From Vibrio sp. HB236076 (GTDB lineage Bacteria > Pseudomonadota > Gammaproteobacteria > Enterobacterales > Vibrionaceae): 64,000 nucleotides of DNA. Every line of letters begins with the position of its first letter. Position 1 is the stretch's first letter. The notes under the pieces are model-generated. The model saw nothing but the letters and a program-made list of their open reading frames with translations, was not told the DNA's origin and made no database searches. Location of the stretch: the NCBI RefSeq assembly GCF_040957575.1, contig NZ_CP162601.1, positions 1,860,001-1,924,000 of the forward strand, in the 5' to 3' direction. The position numbers were made by a program, and so were the translations under genes. Below, piece by piece: positions 8,201 to 20,609 of this stretch.

Positions 8201-9499
8201 ATGAGCAACATTGATTTAAGCTTTGATCAACAGCATATTTGGCACCCCTATACCTCAACCCTCGACCCACTGCCGTGTTACCCCGTTACCCGTGCGCATG
8301 GCGTGTATCTAACGTTGGAAAATGGCCAACAACTGATCGATGGAATGTCTTCCTGGTGGGCCGTGATTCATGGCTACAATCACCCCGAACTCAACCGTGC
8401 GCTTCATCAGCAAATCGATCAGATGGCTCATGTCATGTTTGGTGGGTTAACTCACCAACCTGCCGTAGACTTGTGCAAACAATTACTTCACCTTGCTCCT
8501 AACAATTTAGATAAAGTCTTTTTATCCGATTCTGGCTCAGTCGCCGTCGAAGTCAGTTTGAAAATGGCGTTACAGTACTGGCAAAGCAAGGGGCAACCAA
8601 GACATCAGTTCTTAACCCTAAGACACGGTTATCACGGTGACACTTTTGCGGCTATGTCGGTGACCGATCCCGATAATTCAATGCATCATATCTACAAAGG
8701 TTTTCTTCCTGAGCACCGCTTTGTTTCGTCACCAAATACGGCATTTGATGCGGTTTGGAATGACAGTGATGGCGATGAAATCGAACAACAATTTGCCCTA
8801 CATCACCGCGATATTGCTGCGGTGATTATTGAGCCAATTGTTCAAGGGGCAGGAGGAATGCGCTTTTATCACCCACACTATTTACGCAAAGTGCGTGAGT
8901 TGTGTGACCATTATCAGCTCTTGTTGATCGCCGATGAAATTGCGACTGGTTTTGGACGTACTGGCAAACTGTTCGCCTGCCAACACGCCGATATCGAACC
9001 CGATATTCTTTGTTTAGGCAAAGCACTGACCGGAGGCTACATGTCGATGGCCGCCACGTTAACAACCAAAGCAGTCGCCGATACGCTGTGCAGTGGTGAA
9101 GCTGGTTGTTTTATGCATGGCCCCACCTTTATGGCGAACCCATTGGCTTGTCGCGTTGCCAGTGCGAGCCTTTCTTTGATTCAAGAAGGCAAATGGCAAC
9201 AACAAGTCCAAAACATTGAGCGCTTTTTTAAACACCACTGGCCAAGATTACAACAAAGTGAACGAGTTAAGTCCGTAAGGTGTTTAGGGGCAATTGCAGT
9301 GGTCGAAACACACCAGCGAGTCGACCTGGCTAAAATACAACAACACTTTGTCAATTGCGGTGTTTGGATAAGGCCCTTTGGTCGCTTGATTTATATCATG
9401 CCGCCCTATTGTATTGAACCAGACCAATTAATGACTCTGTATCACGCTATTGAAAGCGCATTGGATCACCCTGAATTCTTTATCGGCGATACGCAATAG
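8201..9499 (+). CDS. bioA: Adenosylmethionine-8-amino-7-oxononanoate aminotransferase BioA
   Basis: PLP aminotransferase using SAM as amino donor to make 7,8-diaminopelargonate. The PLP lysine is K274 in ILCLGKALTGGYM, the same number as in E. coli; LIADEIATGFGRTG holds the PLP-pyridine aspartate and DGMSSWWAVIHGYNHP is the substrate-side N-terminal motif. At 432 residues it is full length. It is transcribed alone, divergently from bioBFCD, under the shared BirA-type operator, and ends at a terminator shared with serS. Confidence 0.98.
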   Translation: MSNIDLSFDQQHIWHPYTSTLDPLPCYPVTRAHGVYLTLENGQQLIDGMSSWWAVIHGYNHPELNRALHQQIDQMAHVMFGGLTHQPAVDLCKQLLHLAPNNLDKVFLSDSGSVAVEVSLKMALQYWQSKGQPRHQFLTLRHGYHGDTFAAMSVTDPDNSMHHIYKGFLPEHRFVSSPNTAFDAVWNDSDGDEIEQQFALHHRDIAAVIIEPIVQGAGGMRFYHPHYLRKVRELCDHYQLLLIADEIATGFGRTGKLFACQHADIEPDILCLGKALTGGYMSMAATLTTKAVADTLCSGEAGCFMHGPTFMANPLACRVASASLSLIQEGKWQQQVQNIERFFKHHWPRLQQSERVKSVRCLGAIAVVETHQRVDLAKIQQHFVNCGVWIRPFGRLIYIMPPYCIEPDQLMTLYHAIESALDHPEFFIGDTQ

Positions 9500-9521
9500 T
9501 CGGTTTATTTAAGATAAAAAA

Positions 9522-9544
9522 AAGCGAAGGTATTCCCTTCGCTT
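9522..9544. terminator. Bidirectional terminator between bioA and serS
   Basis: Stem AAGCGAAGG / CCTTCGCTT with a 5-base loop. A run of seven A on the left gives a U-tail for serS transcripts on the minus strand; the plus-strand tail (ATTAATTTG) is weaker and serves bioA. Confidence 0.88.
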
Positions 9545-9578
9545 ATTAATTTGTTATCGGATGATTTTAAATCAACGC

Positions 9579-10949
<1,371 letters not shown>

Positions 10950-10969
10950 TCAAAGATAACCAAAAGTGG

Positions 10970-12313
10970 CTATTTTTCATAGCGCTTTTGTGGGCTTTTT
11001 GTATTTAAACTCGCCAAGTAATCCAATTTTTGTTGAATTTTCCCCTCGAGGCCGCGCTCTGTGGGATGATAATAACGGGTCTGAGCCATCTGCGGTGGAA
11101 AGTAACACTCACCCGCCGCGTAAGCGCCTGGTTCATCATGGGCATAGCGATAACTCTCACCATAGCCCATGTCTTTCATTAATTTGGTCGGTGCATTTCG
11201 CAGATGTTCTGGGACGTCAAAATCCGGTAAGTTTTGTGCATCGCTAAGCGCTTGCTTCCAAGCGACATACACAGCGTTGCTCTTTGGCGCGCAAGCCAAA
11301 TACACGATCGCTTGTGCTATGGCTCTTTCACCTTCAGCCGGCCCGACACGAGTAAAACAATCCCAGGCATTCAACGCGACTTCCATAGCCCTTGGATCTG
11401 CATTACCAATGTCTTCAGAAGCAATCGCCAATAAGCGACGAGCGATGTAAAGCGGATCGCAACCCGCGCTTATCATGCGCGCAGCCCAATACAAAGCCGC
11501 ATCTGGATCGGAACCGCGAATCGATTTGTGAACGGCAGAGATCAAGTCGTACCAAGCATCGCCTTTGTTGTCGAAACGAGCACTTTTTTCTACTCTCACC
11601 TGGGCTAATAAATCAAGAGACAGTTGTTTCCGGCCTTGCTTTTCCTCAGCGAAGTCATACATCATTTCAAGGTAATTAAGTGCCATACGCGCGTCACCTT
11701 GTACTAAATTAGCCAAGTTTTCTAGCACGCCACTTTCACAATCCGCCTCTATTTTACCCAAACCGCGTTGAGGATCGGTCATCGCTTGTTGCAAGGCATG
11801 ATGTATATCTTGTTGCTCCAATGACGTAAGTTTGTAGACTCGGGCACGAGACAACAATGCATTATTGAGCTCAAATGATGGGTTTTCTGTCGTCGCACCA
11901 ATAAAAGTGACCGTGCCATCTTCAATATGCGGTAAAAACGCATCTTGCTGAGACTTGTTAAATCGATGAACTTCATCCACAAACAAAATGGTTTTTTGTC
12001 CGACACTGGCATTGTGTTTGGCATTATCAATGGCTTGACGAATGTCTTTTACCCCAGAGGTCACGGCGGACACTCGCTCAACCTGAGCATTGGCGTATTG
12101 TGCGGCTAATTCCGCCAATGAGGTTTTCCCTGTGCCAGGTGGCCCCCACAAAATCATCGAGTGCAGATGACCTTCTTCAAGCGCTCGGCGCAGTGGTTTT
12201 CCCTTGGCGAGAATATGACGCTGACCGACATAGTGTTCGATACGCTGTGGTCTCATCCTCGCGGCAAGTGGGCGATGGTCTGCCTGGCCAAAGTCTAAAC
12301 TTAAGTTACTCAA
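10970..12313 (-). CDS. rarA: Replication-associated recombination protein RarA (AAA+ ATPase)
   Basis: AAA+ protein related to the clamp loader that acts at stalled forks and binds SSB. Walker A GPPGTGKT is at residues 57-64; Walker B is [15 protein letters not shown]; sensor 1 is [11 protein letters not shown]. The C-terminal tetramerisation domain is recognisable from [16 protein letters not shown] onward. At 447 residues it has the expected length. It starts three bases after the lolA stop, so the two are in one operon, as in many gammaproteobacteria. Confidence 0.97.
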   Translation of the reverse strand: MSNLSLDFGQADHRPLAARMRPQRIEHYVGQRHILAKGKPLRRALEEGHLHSMILWGPPGTGKTSLAELAAQYANAQVERVSAVTSGVKDIRQAIDNAKHNASVGQKTILFVDEVHRFNKSQQDAFLPHIEDGTVTFIGATTENPSFELNNALLSRARVYKLTSLEQQDIHHALQQAMTDPQRGLGKIEADCESGVLENLANLVQGDARMALNYLEMMYDFAEEKQGRKQLSLDLLAQVRVEKSARFDNKGDAWYDLISAVHKSIRGSDPDAALYWAARMISAGCDPLYIARRLLAIASEDIGNADPRAMEVALNAWDCFTRVGPAEGERAIAQAIVYLACAPKSNAVYVAWKQALSDAQNLPDFDVPEHLRNAPTKLMKDMGYGESYRYAHDEPGAYAAGECYFPPQMAQTRYYHPTERGLEGKIQQKLDYLASLNTKSPQKRYEK

Positions 12314-12316
12314 GAA

Positions 12317-12913
12317 TTACTGCCTCTGATCGTCAATATCAACCCCTTTCGGCACGTTAAAGTTGTATCGCGATGTATCCTGGTAGCCATTATTAAACTG
12401 TGAAAAGTCAAACGTACTGGTCTGGCCATCTTGTTCAATCACTTTAAACTGATCCACCAGTCCTTTCGCACTAATGGTGATTTGATATTGACTGCCCGAT
12501 TGAGATTTCTCTTTAGAAACCAAAGTAAAAGTGTCTTGCTTTTGTGAGACCTGGTACTGCTGCCAATCACTGTCTTGATTGCGCGTCAACAAAATAAATG
12601 GCGTTTGCGCGGTCGCTTGATCAGGGTTATACAAGGTCACCTGCTCAACAAAAGGACTGTAGTACCACAAGGTCTTACCATTAGAGACGAGCACTGTCTC
12701 GTCAGGGCTTTGAGTATGCCAGCGAAAAAGACTCGGTCTTGCCACATCCACTTCGCCTTCCCCTTGCATTATGACATCGCCTTCCGGGCTGATAACTTGT
12801 TGGTCAAAGTGAGCACTAAATCCCTCAGTACTGGATAAACGCTTACTGAGCTCTTGCTGAGGATTGGCTAATGCACTGGTACTCACTAGCAACAACAACC
12901 ACCATTTTTTCAT
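12317..12913 (-). CDS. lolA: Outer-membrane lipoprotein carrier protein LolA
   Basis: Periplasmic chaperone that shuttles lipoproteins from LolCDE to LolB. The signal peptide MKKWWLLLLVSTSALA is cleaved around residue 16. The mature part shows LolA landmarks: LSSTEGFSAHFDQQV, GEVDVARPSLFRWHT and WYYSPFVEQVTLY. At 198 residues it is normal. It lies between ftsK (88 bp upstream) and rarA. Confidence 0.97.
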   Translation of the reverse strand: MKKWWLLLLVSTSALANPQQELSKRLSSTEGFSAHFDQQVISPEGDVIMQGEGEVDVARPSLFRWHTQSPDETVLVSNGKTLWYYSPFVEQVTLYNPDQATAQTPFILLTRNQDSDWQQYQVSQKQDTFTLVSKEKSQSGSQYQITISAKGLVDQFKVIEQDGQTSTFDFSQFNNGYQDTSRYNFNVPKGVDIDDQRQ

Positions 12914-13001
12914 AGTTTACCTTTTGTTTTCTATTAAATATTGGGTGACTTATTGATAGACATTTTTGGCTACCAAGGGTTCAATAGCACGCCGTTTCTC
13001 A

Positions 13002-16000
13002 TTATTCAACCGGAGGGGGAGCCAACACTTCGCGGTTGCCGTTGTGACCAGGTGGGCTGACAATCCCTTGAGCTTCGAGCTGCTCAACAATGCGGGCTGC
13101 TCGGTTATAACCAATTTTGAAACGCCGCTGCACACCAGAAACCGAACCACGGCGGGATTGAACCACGTGCTCAACCACCTGATCAAACAGAGGATCAACG
13201 TCTTCATCGACCGTTTGCTCACCAGGTAACAAGGCTTCTGGTCCTTGATCACCACTGATGATTTCTTCAATGTAATTCGGCTTGCCGCGCGCTTTCCAGT
13301 TATTGACCACGGCGTGAACATCATCATCGGAAGCAAAAGCACCGTGAACACGAACGGTATGACTAGAGCCCGGTGGTAAATACAACATGTCCCCCATCCC
13401 CAACAGGGATTCCGCACCGCCTTGATCGAGAATAGTGCGTGAATCGGTTTTGGTAGATACCGTAAACGCCACTCTAGTCGGAATATTGGCTTTGATGAGA
13501 CCAGTGATCACATCCACAGACGGTCTCTGTGTCGCCAGTACTAAGTGAATTCCCGCTGCACGCGCTTTTTGTGCTAAGCGAGCAATGAGTTCCTCTACTT
13601 TTTTACCCACCACCATCATCAAATCGGCAAACTCATCGACAATCACAACAATGTAAGGCAGCTTTTCTAGCAATGGCGCTTCTGTATCCATACTGTCGCC
13701 CTCTTTCCACAGAGGATCGTGGATAGGATGCCCCGCTTCAGCGGCCATCTTGAGTTTTTCATTAAACCCTTTCACGTTACGCACGCCTAACGCTGACATT
13801 AATTTATAGCGACGCTCCATCTCACCAACACACCAACGCAATGCATTGCCTGCGTCTTTCATATCCGTAACGACCTCGGATAACAAGTGAGGGATCCCTT
13901 CGTATACCGACAATTCCAGCATTTTCGGGTCGATCATAATAAATCGCACATCTTCAGGAGTCGATTTATACAAGATGCTTAAAATCATCACATTGACACC
14001 GACAGACTTACCTGAGCCTGTGGTACCCGCGACAAGCACGTGAGGCATTTTCGCTAAATCGGCTATAACCGCTTCACCGGCAATATCTTGACCGAGTACC
14101 ACTGTGGTCGGTGAACTCGCTTTGGTGAACCTGTCACTGCTAACCACATCTGACAAGTAAACCGTTTCACGGGTCACATTGGGTAGCTCCAAACCAACAT
14201 AGGGCTTGCCAGGGATCACTTCAACGACTCGCACAGCCATCGCTGACAAAGAGCGAGCCAAATCCGACGATAAGCTGGAAATGCGACTTGCTTTTACCCC
14301 GGGGGCTAAATCAAGTTCAAAACGGGTGATCACAGGACCTGGGAAAATTCCCACGACTTGGGCTTTGATCTTATAATCAGCCAATTTGGACTCAACTAAC
14401 TTGGCAATGCCTTCGAGTGCCTGTTTATCGACAAAGTTATCTCGCTTTTCGGGATGATACAATAAGTCCAACGTTGGTAACGGCTCTTCAGGCACCGGCA
14501 AGTTTGGCTCATCTTGTACCAGAAACGGATTTTGCTCCGCCGCTTTTTTCTCTTGTGCCTCGGCAACGATCGATTGAAATGCCGCCAGGTCTTTATCCTC
14601 AACGCTCGCTTCACGTTCAGGCTCTGGAGATTGGCTCACAGCCCGGTTGACTTGTGGTGACGAGCTCGCCGGAGTCGCTGTACTGTCAGAGCGACTTGTG
14701 TCTGTTGGCATGGAAGGCGCTGTCGGTAATACCGGCGCACTTAACTCAGTCGACTCCTCTGGTTCATAATCTGAGATCGGCTCATGACTCAATGATGAAT
14801 CCGTGACGCGGTGCGATTGCGCCAATTGAGATGGACCGTCAGAGCCCAAAGTATCGTCGAGCTGGTGTTCTGACACACTGTCGTTTTCGTTGTCATACTC
14901 TTGACTCTCTTCTTGCCCTACCTCTTGAGTTGCATTTAACTCCTCAGGAGTAAACGATTGAGGTACTTTACGCGATGGGGACGATGACGCCTCAGGAGTC
15001 AGTGACTCGGACGTCGCATCAAATCGTGGCTCTTTTGCCAAGTCTTGCTCAAGGCTTGCCCAGTCGATGTCATCGCTCAGGCTTGGCCCTTGATACTCGA
15101 TCTCATCATCGAAAAATTCAGACGGCTGTTCACTTCGGCTATGACTGGGCTTATGGCTAAAGACCGGGGTTAAGGACTCCTCTTGCCAATCTTGTGTTTC
15201 GACACGAGAAGCGGTGATTAAGTCTGACTCATGAGAGCTAGGGTTAGAATCGCTTGATCGATTTTGGCTCTCGGCAGAAGATGGCATATGAATGGTATAG
15301 CCAGAATTTTCCGTTTGTTGTGCCGGGCTTTCATCGGCAGAATAAACGGACCGAGAAGACATTTCAGCCGTGACATCGGGGCCGTCGAGCAAAGGATCGC
15401 GTAAAGGAAAGTCTTCAGCTTCCCCTAGCCTGGTCTCTTGATCAATCTGATCGGCCTCATAGGGTTGTGGGGTTAAATGTTCATCGCGTTGGCCACGTAA
15501 TCTATTGAGTAAGGCCGTTGAGCGAGTAATCGCCCAATCGCCCAGTTTTTCAACAATCGTCAACCAGGAAATACCGGTGAGTAGCGTAAACCCAGCCCCC
15601 CATAGAAACAACAGCATTAACGTCGTACCGAGTACATTCAACGTTGGCAAAGACAAATTCGTTAAAACATCGCCAACGACGCCGCCCGATGAGAAATACC
15701 AGATATCATCAAAATTCATATCCGCGAGGCCGCAACTGGTCAGTATGAGTACGAAGACACCTAACAACCGTGTCCCCCACAACATAAAGTCGATCTCATC
15801 TTCTTCACTTCGTTTGCGAAAGGCAATCCACGCACCGGCTATCAAGAGCACGGGAATCAAATAGGCTAGTAACCCAAAGACAAAAAACAAGGTATCCGCT
15901 ACCCAAGCTCCGAGCATACCTCCGGCGTTATGCATTTTTCCGCCCCAAGAGGTTTGTGACCAAGAGGGATCGGCTGGATTGAACGTAATGAGAGAAATCG

Positions 16001-16136
16001 CCAGTAACACTGAGCCCAACACACCAATGATGAGACAGCATTCTTTTAATCGTTCAAACCCATCAAGACGAGCTGTCGCGATACGTTCACCGGTTTTAAT
16101 TATCGTTTGTACTTTTTCTGCGCTCTGTTTGAACAT
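13002..16136 (-). CDS. ftsK: DNA translocase FtsK
   Basis: Septal DNA pump that clears and unlinks the terminus and activates XerCD. About four membrane helices occupy residues 30-190. A roughly 330-residue linker rich in Ser, Glu, Gln and Pro follows. The motor has Walker [15 protein letters not shown] and Walker [16 protein letters not shown]. The C-terminal winged-helix gamma domain, which reads KOPS sites, is visible in [20 protein letters not shown]. At 1044 residues it is shorter than E. coli FtsK (1329) because the linker is shorter; motor and gamma domains are intact. Confidence 0.98.
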   Translation of the reverse strand: MFKQSAEKVQTIIKTGERIATARLDGFERLKECCLIIGVLGSVLLAISLITFNPADPSWSQTSWGGKMHNAGGMLGAWVADTLFFVFGLLAYLIPVLLIAGAWIAFRKRSEEDEIDFMLWGTRLLGVFVLILTSCGLADMNFDDIWYFSSGGVVGDVLTNLSLPTLNVLGTTLMLLFLWGAGFTLLTGISWLTIVEKLGDWAITRSTALLNRLRGQRDEHLTPQPYEADQIDQETRLGEAEDFPLRDPLLDGPDVTAEMSSRSVYSADESPAQQTENSGYTIHMPSSAESQNRSSDSNPSSHESDLITASRVETQDWQEESLTPVFSHKPSHSRSEQPSEFFDDEIEYQGPSLSDDIDWASLEQDLAKEPRFDATSESLTPEASSSPSRKVPQSFTPEELNATQEVGQEESQEYDNENDSVSEHQLDDTLGSDGPSQLAQSHRVTDSSLSHEPISDYEPEESTELSAPVLPTAPSMPTDTSRSDSTATPASSSPQVNRAVSQSPEPEREASVEDKDLAAFQSIVAEAQEKKAAEQNPFLVQDEPNLPVPEEPLPTLDLLYHPEKRDNFVDKQALEGIAKLVESKLADYKIKAQVVGIFPGPVITRFELDLAPGVKASRISSLSSDLARSLSAMAVRVVEVIPGKPYVGLELPNVTRETVYLSDVVSSDRFTKASSPTTVVLGQDIAGEAVIADLAKMPHVLVAGTTGSGKSVGVNVMILSILYKSTPEDVRFIMIDPKMLELSVYEGIPHLLSEVVTDMKDAGNALRWCVGEMERRYKLMSALGVRNVKGFNEKLKMAAEAGHPIHDPLWKEGDSMDTEAPLLEKLPYIVVIVDEFADLMMVVGKKVEELIARLAQKARAAGIHLVLATQRPSVDVITGLIKANIPTRVAFTVSTKTDSRTILDQGGAESLLGMGDMLYLPPGSSHTVRVHGAFASDDDVHAVVNNWKARGKPNYIEEIISGDQGPEALLPGEQTVDEDVDPLFDQVVEHVVQSRRGSVSGVQRRFKIGYNRAARIVEQLEAQGIVSPPGHNGNREVLAPPPVE

Positions 16137-16170
16137 ATCTTTGTTGAATCTTCTTGCGTTAGAAACAATC

Positions 16171-16191
16171 CGAGCGGCTGCAAGCCGCTCG
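16171..16191 (-). terminator. Hairpin between lrp and ftsK, weak terminator or attenuator
   Basis: Perfect 9-bp stem CGAGCGGCT / AGCCGCTCG with a 3-base loop. On the minus strand it is followed by GATTGTTTC, a poor U-tract, so it may only partly stop lrp transcripts before ftsK. Confidence 0.5.
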
Positions 16192-16278
16192 ACGTTTCAT
16201 TGATTTAACCACATCGTTGTCAAAAACCCAATCTACTCTAGGTCAAAGCGCAAACATCCTCACTTTATTGACAGTAAA

Positions 16279-16773
16279 TTAACGTGTTTTGATAACTAAA
16301 TGATTGGTTTGTTTTACTTCTTCCATTACTACGTACGTTCTAGTGTCATTGACGCCAGGCAAACGAAGTAAGGTATCACCCAATAATCGGCGGTACGCAC
16401 TCATGTCAGACACCCGTGTTTTCAACAGATAATCAAAGTCACCAGAAACGAGGTGGCACTCTTGAATATCATCGAGTTTTTGTACCGCAGTATTAAATTG
16501 CTCAAACACATCAGGGGCGCCGCGGTTTAACGTAATTTCAACAAACACGAGTAAAGAAGCATCAAGGTATTGAGGGTTGAGCAATGCAGTATAACCACTG
16601 ATATACCCTTGACGCTCGAGACGACGGACTCGCTCTAAACAGGGTGTCGGAGACAAACCGACACGCTTAGACAGTTCGACATTTGAAATTCGACCGTCTT
16701 TTTGTAATTCATTGAGAATATTACGGTCAATGCGGTCTAAATCTTTGGACGGCTTTTTTTCATTTTCTGCCAT
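16279..16773 (-). CDS. lrp: Leucine-responsive regulatory protein Lrp
   Basis: Global transcription factor of the AsnC/Lrp family. The N-terminal HTH is in DRNILNELQKDGRISNVELSKRVGLSPTPCLERVRRLE. The C-terminal RAM effector domain includes VFVEITLNRGAPDVFEQF and HLVSGDFDYLLKTRV. The frame is open upstream to 17013, but ATG 16773 (MAENEKKPSKDLDRIDR) has GGTGGA before it and gives exactly 164 residues, the E. coli length. It is monocistronic or weakly read into ftsK. Confidence 0.97.
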   Translation of the reverse strand: MAENEKKPSKDLDRIDRNILNELQKDGRISNVELSKRVGLSPTPCLERVRRLERQGYISGYTALLNPQYLDASLLVFVEITLNRGAPDVFEQFNTAVQKLDDIQECHLVSGDFDYLLKTRVSDMSAYRRLLGDTLLRLPGVNDTRTYVVMEEVKQTNHLVIKTR

Positions 16774-17365
16774 TTTTATTCCACCTTTTACTTCCTTGCA
16801 AATAGAAATATCCGTACCGACACGATACGTAATATTTAATCGAATGATGCAGCTTGTCTTTTTGATAACAACTGCAACTAACGTGACTCCAACAACACAG
16901 GTTGAAAATGACAACACACAAGACAAGGGCACGGAAATCGGCTCTTTGATGTCATTCCTATCTAAAGCCCACTTCGAACCTCTATCGAGAATAGCGATAA
17001 GCCGTTTAACCACTCAAGTGAAGAGCAAGACTAGCAAGCAGTGGTTTACCTCAAAGGATCGGGTGTTTTCTGCGCTATTATCACGTTTTGAGCGTGATAT
17101 CACGATTGAGTTGACTTCGTCTCAAAATACCAAAGTGACTCCAGCCCAAACAATGGGACCTTGTATCAGGGTTTCCATTCCCCTAACTCATCAGCTAAAG
17201 ATTGAACTCTATCTCAGTTGATAAACAGTGAAAATCACGCCAAAACCTAAATTTTCCACAATCTGCAGCGCTTATCAAGTACAAAATTCTGATATTTTAA
17301 GTATTTCTATGATATTGCTTTTTTGTTAAGCGTTAGGTTGTATATAAATGTATCCCTGTTACCAC
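16774..17365. other. Long region upstream of lrp, with clustered ATCACG palindromes
   Basis: 592 bp between lrp and the methyltransferase gene, both on the minus strand. It presumably holds the lrp promoter and a long leader; I could not choose a promoter with confidence. At 17079-17105 there are three alternating half-sites: TATCACG, CGTGATA and ATCACG, giving a 7-bp inverted repeat and the perfect 12-bp palindrome CGTGATATCACG (17093-17104). These could be an operator. A plus-strand open frame covers part of the region (16712-17221), mostly antisense to lrp and its leader; it resembles no family and lacks a convincing ribosome site. Confidence 0.5.
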
Positions 17366-18538
17366 TCAAACTAATCGTGCTCTAATCAAATAGTTTCTTG
17401 GTGTAATTTGGTAATCACAAAACATGGACACATCAACTTGATAATTTGACTCACTCAAGTACAAGGCTTTGTCATAGATAAGCCACCATTCTAAAGGCTG
17501 CTTAAACACTTGTTGTAACAAGTCGTACCGCTCCATCTGCCAAAACGCCTTTTCCCCTATCTCTTGATAACGTAACCAATCGACGTTGCTGGGTAAATGA
17601 AGTTCTTTTTGCTCTATCGCCCAACGGCAAAAATCCTCAAACCCTCGTTGTAAAAGCGACTTTTTAATACTGGGGATAGGAATATACTTGTCTCGACCAC
17701 AGTGGTCACGCAACACTCGATCCAACCCGAGGCGAAAACTCATTTCTTGTTGGCGTGAACGGCGAACCCGCTCTCCCCCCGTCACCGTCGTGGTCAAAGG
17801 AATTCGCAACTCGTCACGATTTAAGCGCAAATCGTACTGTTGAGCCACTCGAGACAAAGGAAAATAGGTGTTGCTCGCGGTTAAGTGATAGCAACAAGGC
17901 GCTATAGAGATGGCTTGAGTACCCGCTTCAACAGCGAGCTCGATCAATCTTTGATGAAGATCACCGCAGGCATGAAGCGCCACCGCATGTTGATGAGCCT
18001 CGACATAGTGGCTAGATTGTGCCGACAACACATCGCATTGATGAAACGTCATTGGCAACTGGCGTTGATGAGCAAGTTGCTGACCTTGCTGACACAAGGC
18101 CGCTTGAAACTCCAAGCTGGTCACCGATTGGGAGGTTCGCGACGACAAGAATTGGCCTAAATACCCCTTACCTGCACACCACTCTAACCAAGGGAGCTTA
18201 TCACAGGTGCGGGTCGCTAAGCGGGAAAAGTGATGTATCTGAGCCAATTTTCGACCGGGGATGCCATCGATCTGTTCAATGTGCTCTGTAGCAATATTAG
18301 ACGTCGGTGCCCAGTGTTGGAGACGCGCAATATCGGGTAACCACTGAGAAAAAAACGCATTGGCGGCTTGCAGGTTGTGTTTGAAATCACTTATCTCTTG
18401 CTCATTAAGTTCTTGCAAATGGGCGACAATCGAACTGTCGGGTTGTGTACCATTACAAGCATGGCTAAAAGCAGAAAAACGCCAGTGCTGTTGATGCAAG
18501 ATAAGCCATTGTGATAAATCAGTAAATATCTGTTTCAT
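17366..18538 (-). CDS. SAM-dependent methyltransferase, METTL25/GSTCD-like (Methyltransf_32)
   Basis: A 390-residue protein. The SAM-binding motif is WLEWCAGKGYLGQFL in the middle; the acidic residue ending strand 2 is in TSLEFQ; an ALHACGDLHQRLI strand follows, and the distinctive APCCYHL motif lies after it. APCCYH with an upstream CAGKGYLG is characteristic of the Methyltransf_32 group that includes eukaryotic METTL25 and GSTCD. The substrate in bacteria is unknown; RNA is a plausible guess because of the tRNA-methyltransferase-like core. It begins 6 bp after the cysB stop, so they share a transcript. Confidence 0.8.
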   Translation of the reverse strand: MKQIFTDLSQWLILHQQHWRFSAFSHACNGTQPDSSIVAHLQELNEQEISDFKHNLQAANAFFSQWLPDIARLQHWAPTSNIATEHIEQIDGIPGRKLAQIHHFSRLATRTCDKLPWLEWCAGKGYLGQFLSSRTSQSVTSLEFQAALCQQGQQLAHQRQLPMTFHQCDVLSAQSSHYVEAHQHAVALHACGDLHQRLIELAVEAGTQAISIAPCCYHLTASNTYFPLSRVAQQYDLRLNRDELRIPLTTTVTGGERVRRSRQQEMSFRLGLDRVLRDHCGRDKYIPIPSIKKSLLQRGFEDFCRWAIEQKELHLPSNVDWLRYQEIGEKAFWQMERYDLLQQVFKQPLEWWLIYDKALYLSESNYQVDVSMFCDYQITPRNYLIRARLV

Positions 18539-18544
18539 AGAGAC

Positions 18545-19546
<1,002 letters not shown>

Positions 19547-19680
19547 TTATTAAATCATTATAACATTATTGCCTTAGCACAGAACATATATAATTTTTAG
19601 TTATACGTATTCGCGTCACGCACTTTAAGGCCAATTCAGTCGAAATACATCATCAACAATCTGTATTATCAATCACAGAC

Positions 19681-19699
19681 TTTGTCATTAACTGACAAA
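19681..19699. promoter_or_regulatory. Inverted repeat in the cysB / membrane-protein intergenic region
   Basis: Perfect 7-bp inverted repeat TTTGTCA-N5-TGACAAA, about 100 bp before the plus-strand gene at 19797. Symmetry and spacing suit an operator for a dimeric regulator. The factor is unknown. Confidence 0.4.
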
Positions 19700-19796
19700 A
19701 ATATTGGACAAACAGCAGATATTATCTGTCGATGAAATTAAAGATGGTGTATGCTGTTTTTAGCAATTTCACGTATTTAAAGCAGAATATCTATCT

Positions 19797-20561
19797 ATGA
19801 ATATTGGTTTAATCATTGCACTCGTTGCCATTTTACTCGTCCTCGTTCTCGGCTATAACATTATGCTGCAATACAAAAGCAAAGTTGAAACGATCAAAAA
19901 GCAAGAAACTGCTCGCTATGTTGCCGTCATTGACAGCACTGAAGAACTACTTGGTCACGCTAACAATGTTCCTTTTAGTAAACCGTTATTGCTGTGTTTG
20001 AACAATCGCATTCTCGACGCTTTGCAATCGATGCTAGAACTCGATCCCAAGAACAAACAAGTTGCCACTCGTATTGCGACCATGAAGCAACAATTGGCCG
20101 ATATCGACAGTAATTTTAACGATGAAGAAACCACGTCGTTTAAGATTCCCGCCAATGATAAACAAGCCATTGCCATGCTTAAAATTGTCAAAAAATTACG
20201 TGAAACGGTGCGCAATGAACACAACAAAGGCCGTATGGATACACAAGCCTACGTCAATGAAAACGGCCGTTTAGAAAGCATGCAAATTCGAATTAACATT
20301 GAAAATGTCATCAAACGAGCGAATGATGCTATTAGTCGAGGACAGAGTGGCACCGCATTACAACTTCTCCGCAAAGGCATAGACGCGTTAAGCAGTAAAA
20401 GCGACAGTTATTCTCAGCAAGCGAAAGAAAAACTAGAAACCATGCTAGGCGATTTGGATCAACAACGACAATCCCGCGACGCCGTTGAACGTGAAGAAAT
20501 GGAAAATCGCGAGCGCAATGATGACATGGCCGCTTTGTTCGGCGACAAGAAAAAATGGTAA
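19797..20561 (+). CDS. Membrane-anchored coiled-coil protein, unknown function
   Basis: A 254-residue protein with one N-terminal hydrophobic segment (IGLIIALVAILLVLVLGYNIML, about residues 3-24) and a long charged, mostly helical remainder with TPR-like or coiled-coil character, including QSGTALQLLRKGIDALSSKSDSY. The C-terminal 40 residues are very acidic/basic (QQRQSRDAVEREEMENRERNDD spread over the tail) and end in GDKKKW. The predicted topology is a single N-terminal anchor with a cytoplasmic body. I do not recognise a named family, though similar proteins occur next to miaE in vibrios to my knowledge. miaE follows after 48 bp, so they probably form an operon. Confidence 0.85.
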   Translation: MNIGLIIALVAILLVLVLGYNIMLQYKSKVETIKKQETARYVAVIDSTEELLGHANNVPFSKPLLLCLNNRILDALQSMLELDPKNKQVATRIATMKQQLADIDSNFNDEETTSFKIPANDKQAIAMLKIVKKLRETVRNEHNKGRMDTQAYVNENGRLESMQIRINIENVIKRANDAISRGQSGTALQLLRKGIDALSSKSDSYSQQAKEKLETMLGDLDQQRQSRDAVEREEMENRERNDDMAALFGDKKKW

Positions 20562-20609
20562 ACTACTTACCTGTTATTTTCATCCTTACCACCCTAAAGT
20601 ATTGCCAAT

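Noticed and set aside
12950..13417. 155-codon minus-strand frame inside the 3' part of ftsK
   Set aside because: Shadow frame of ftsK, whose gamma domain and motor are intact in the main frame.
16712..17221. 169-codon plus-strand open frame overlapping lrp and its upstream region
   Set aside because: Its first part is antisense to lrp, no ribosome site or recognisable motif is seen, and composition looks like chance.
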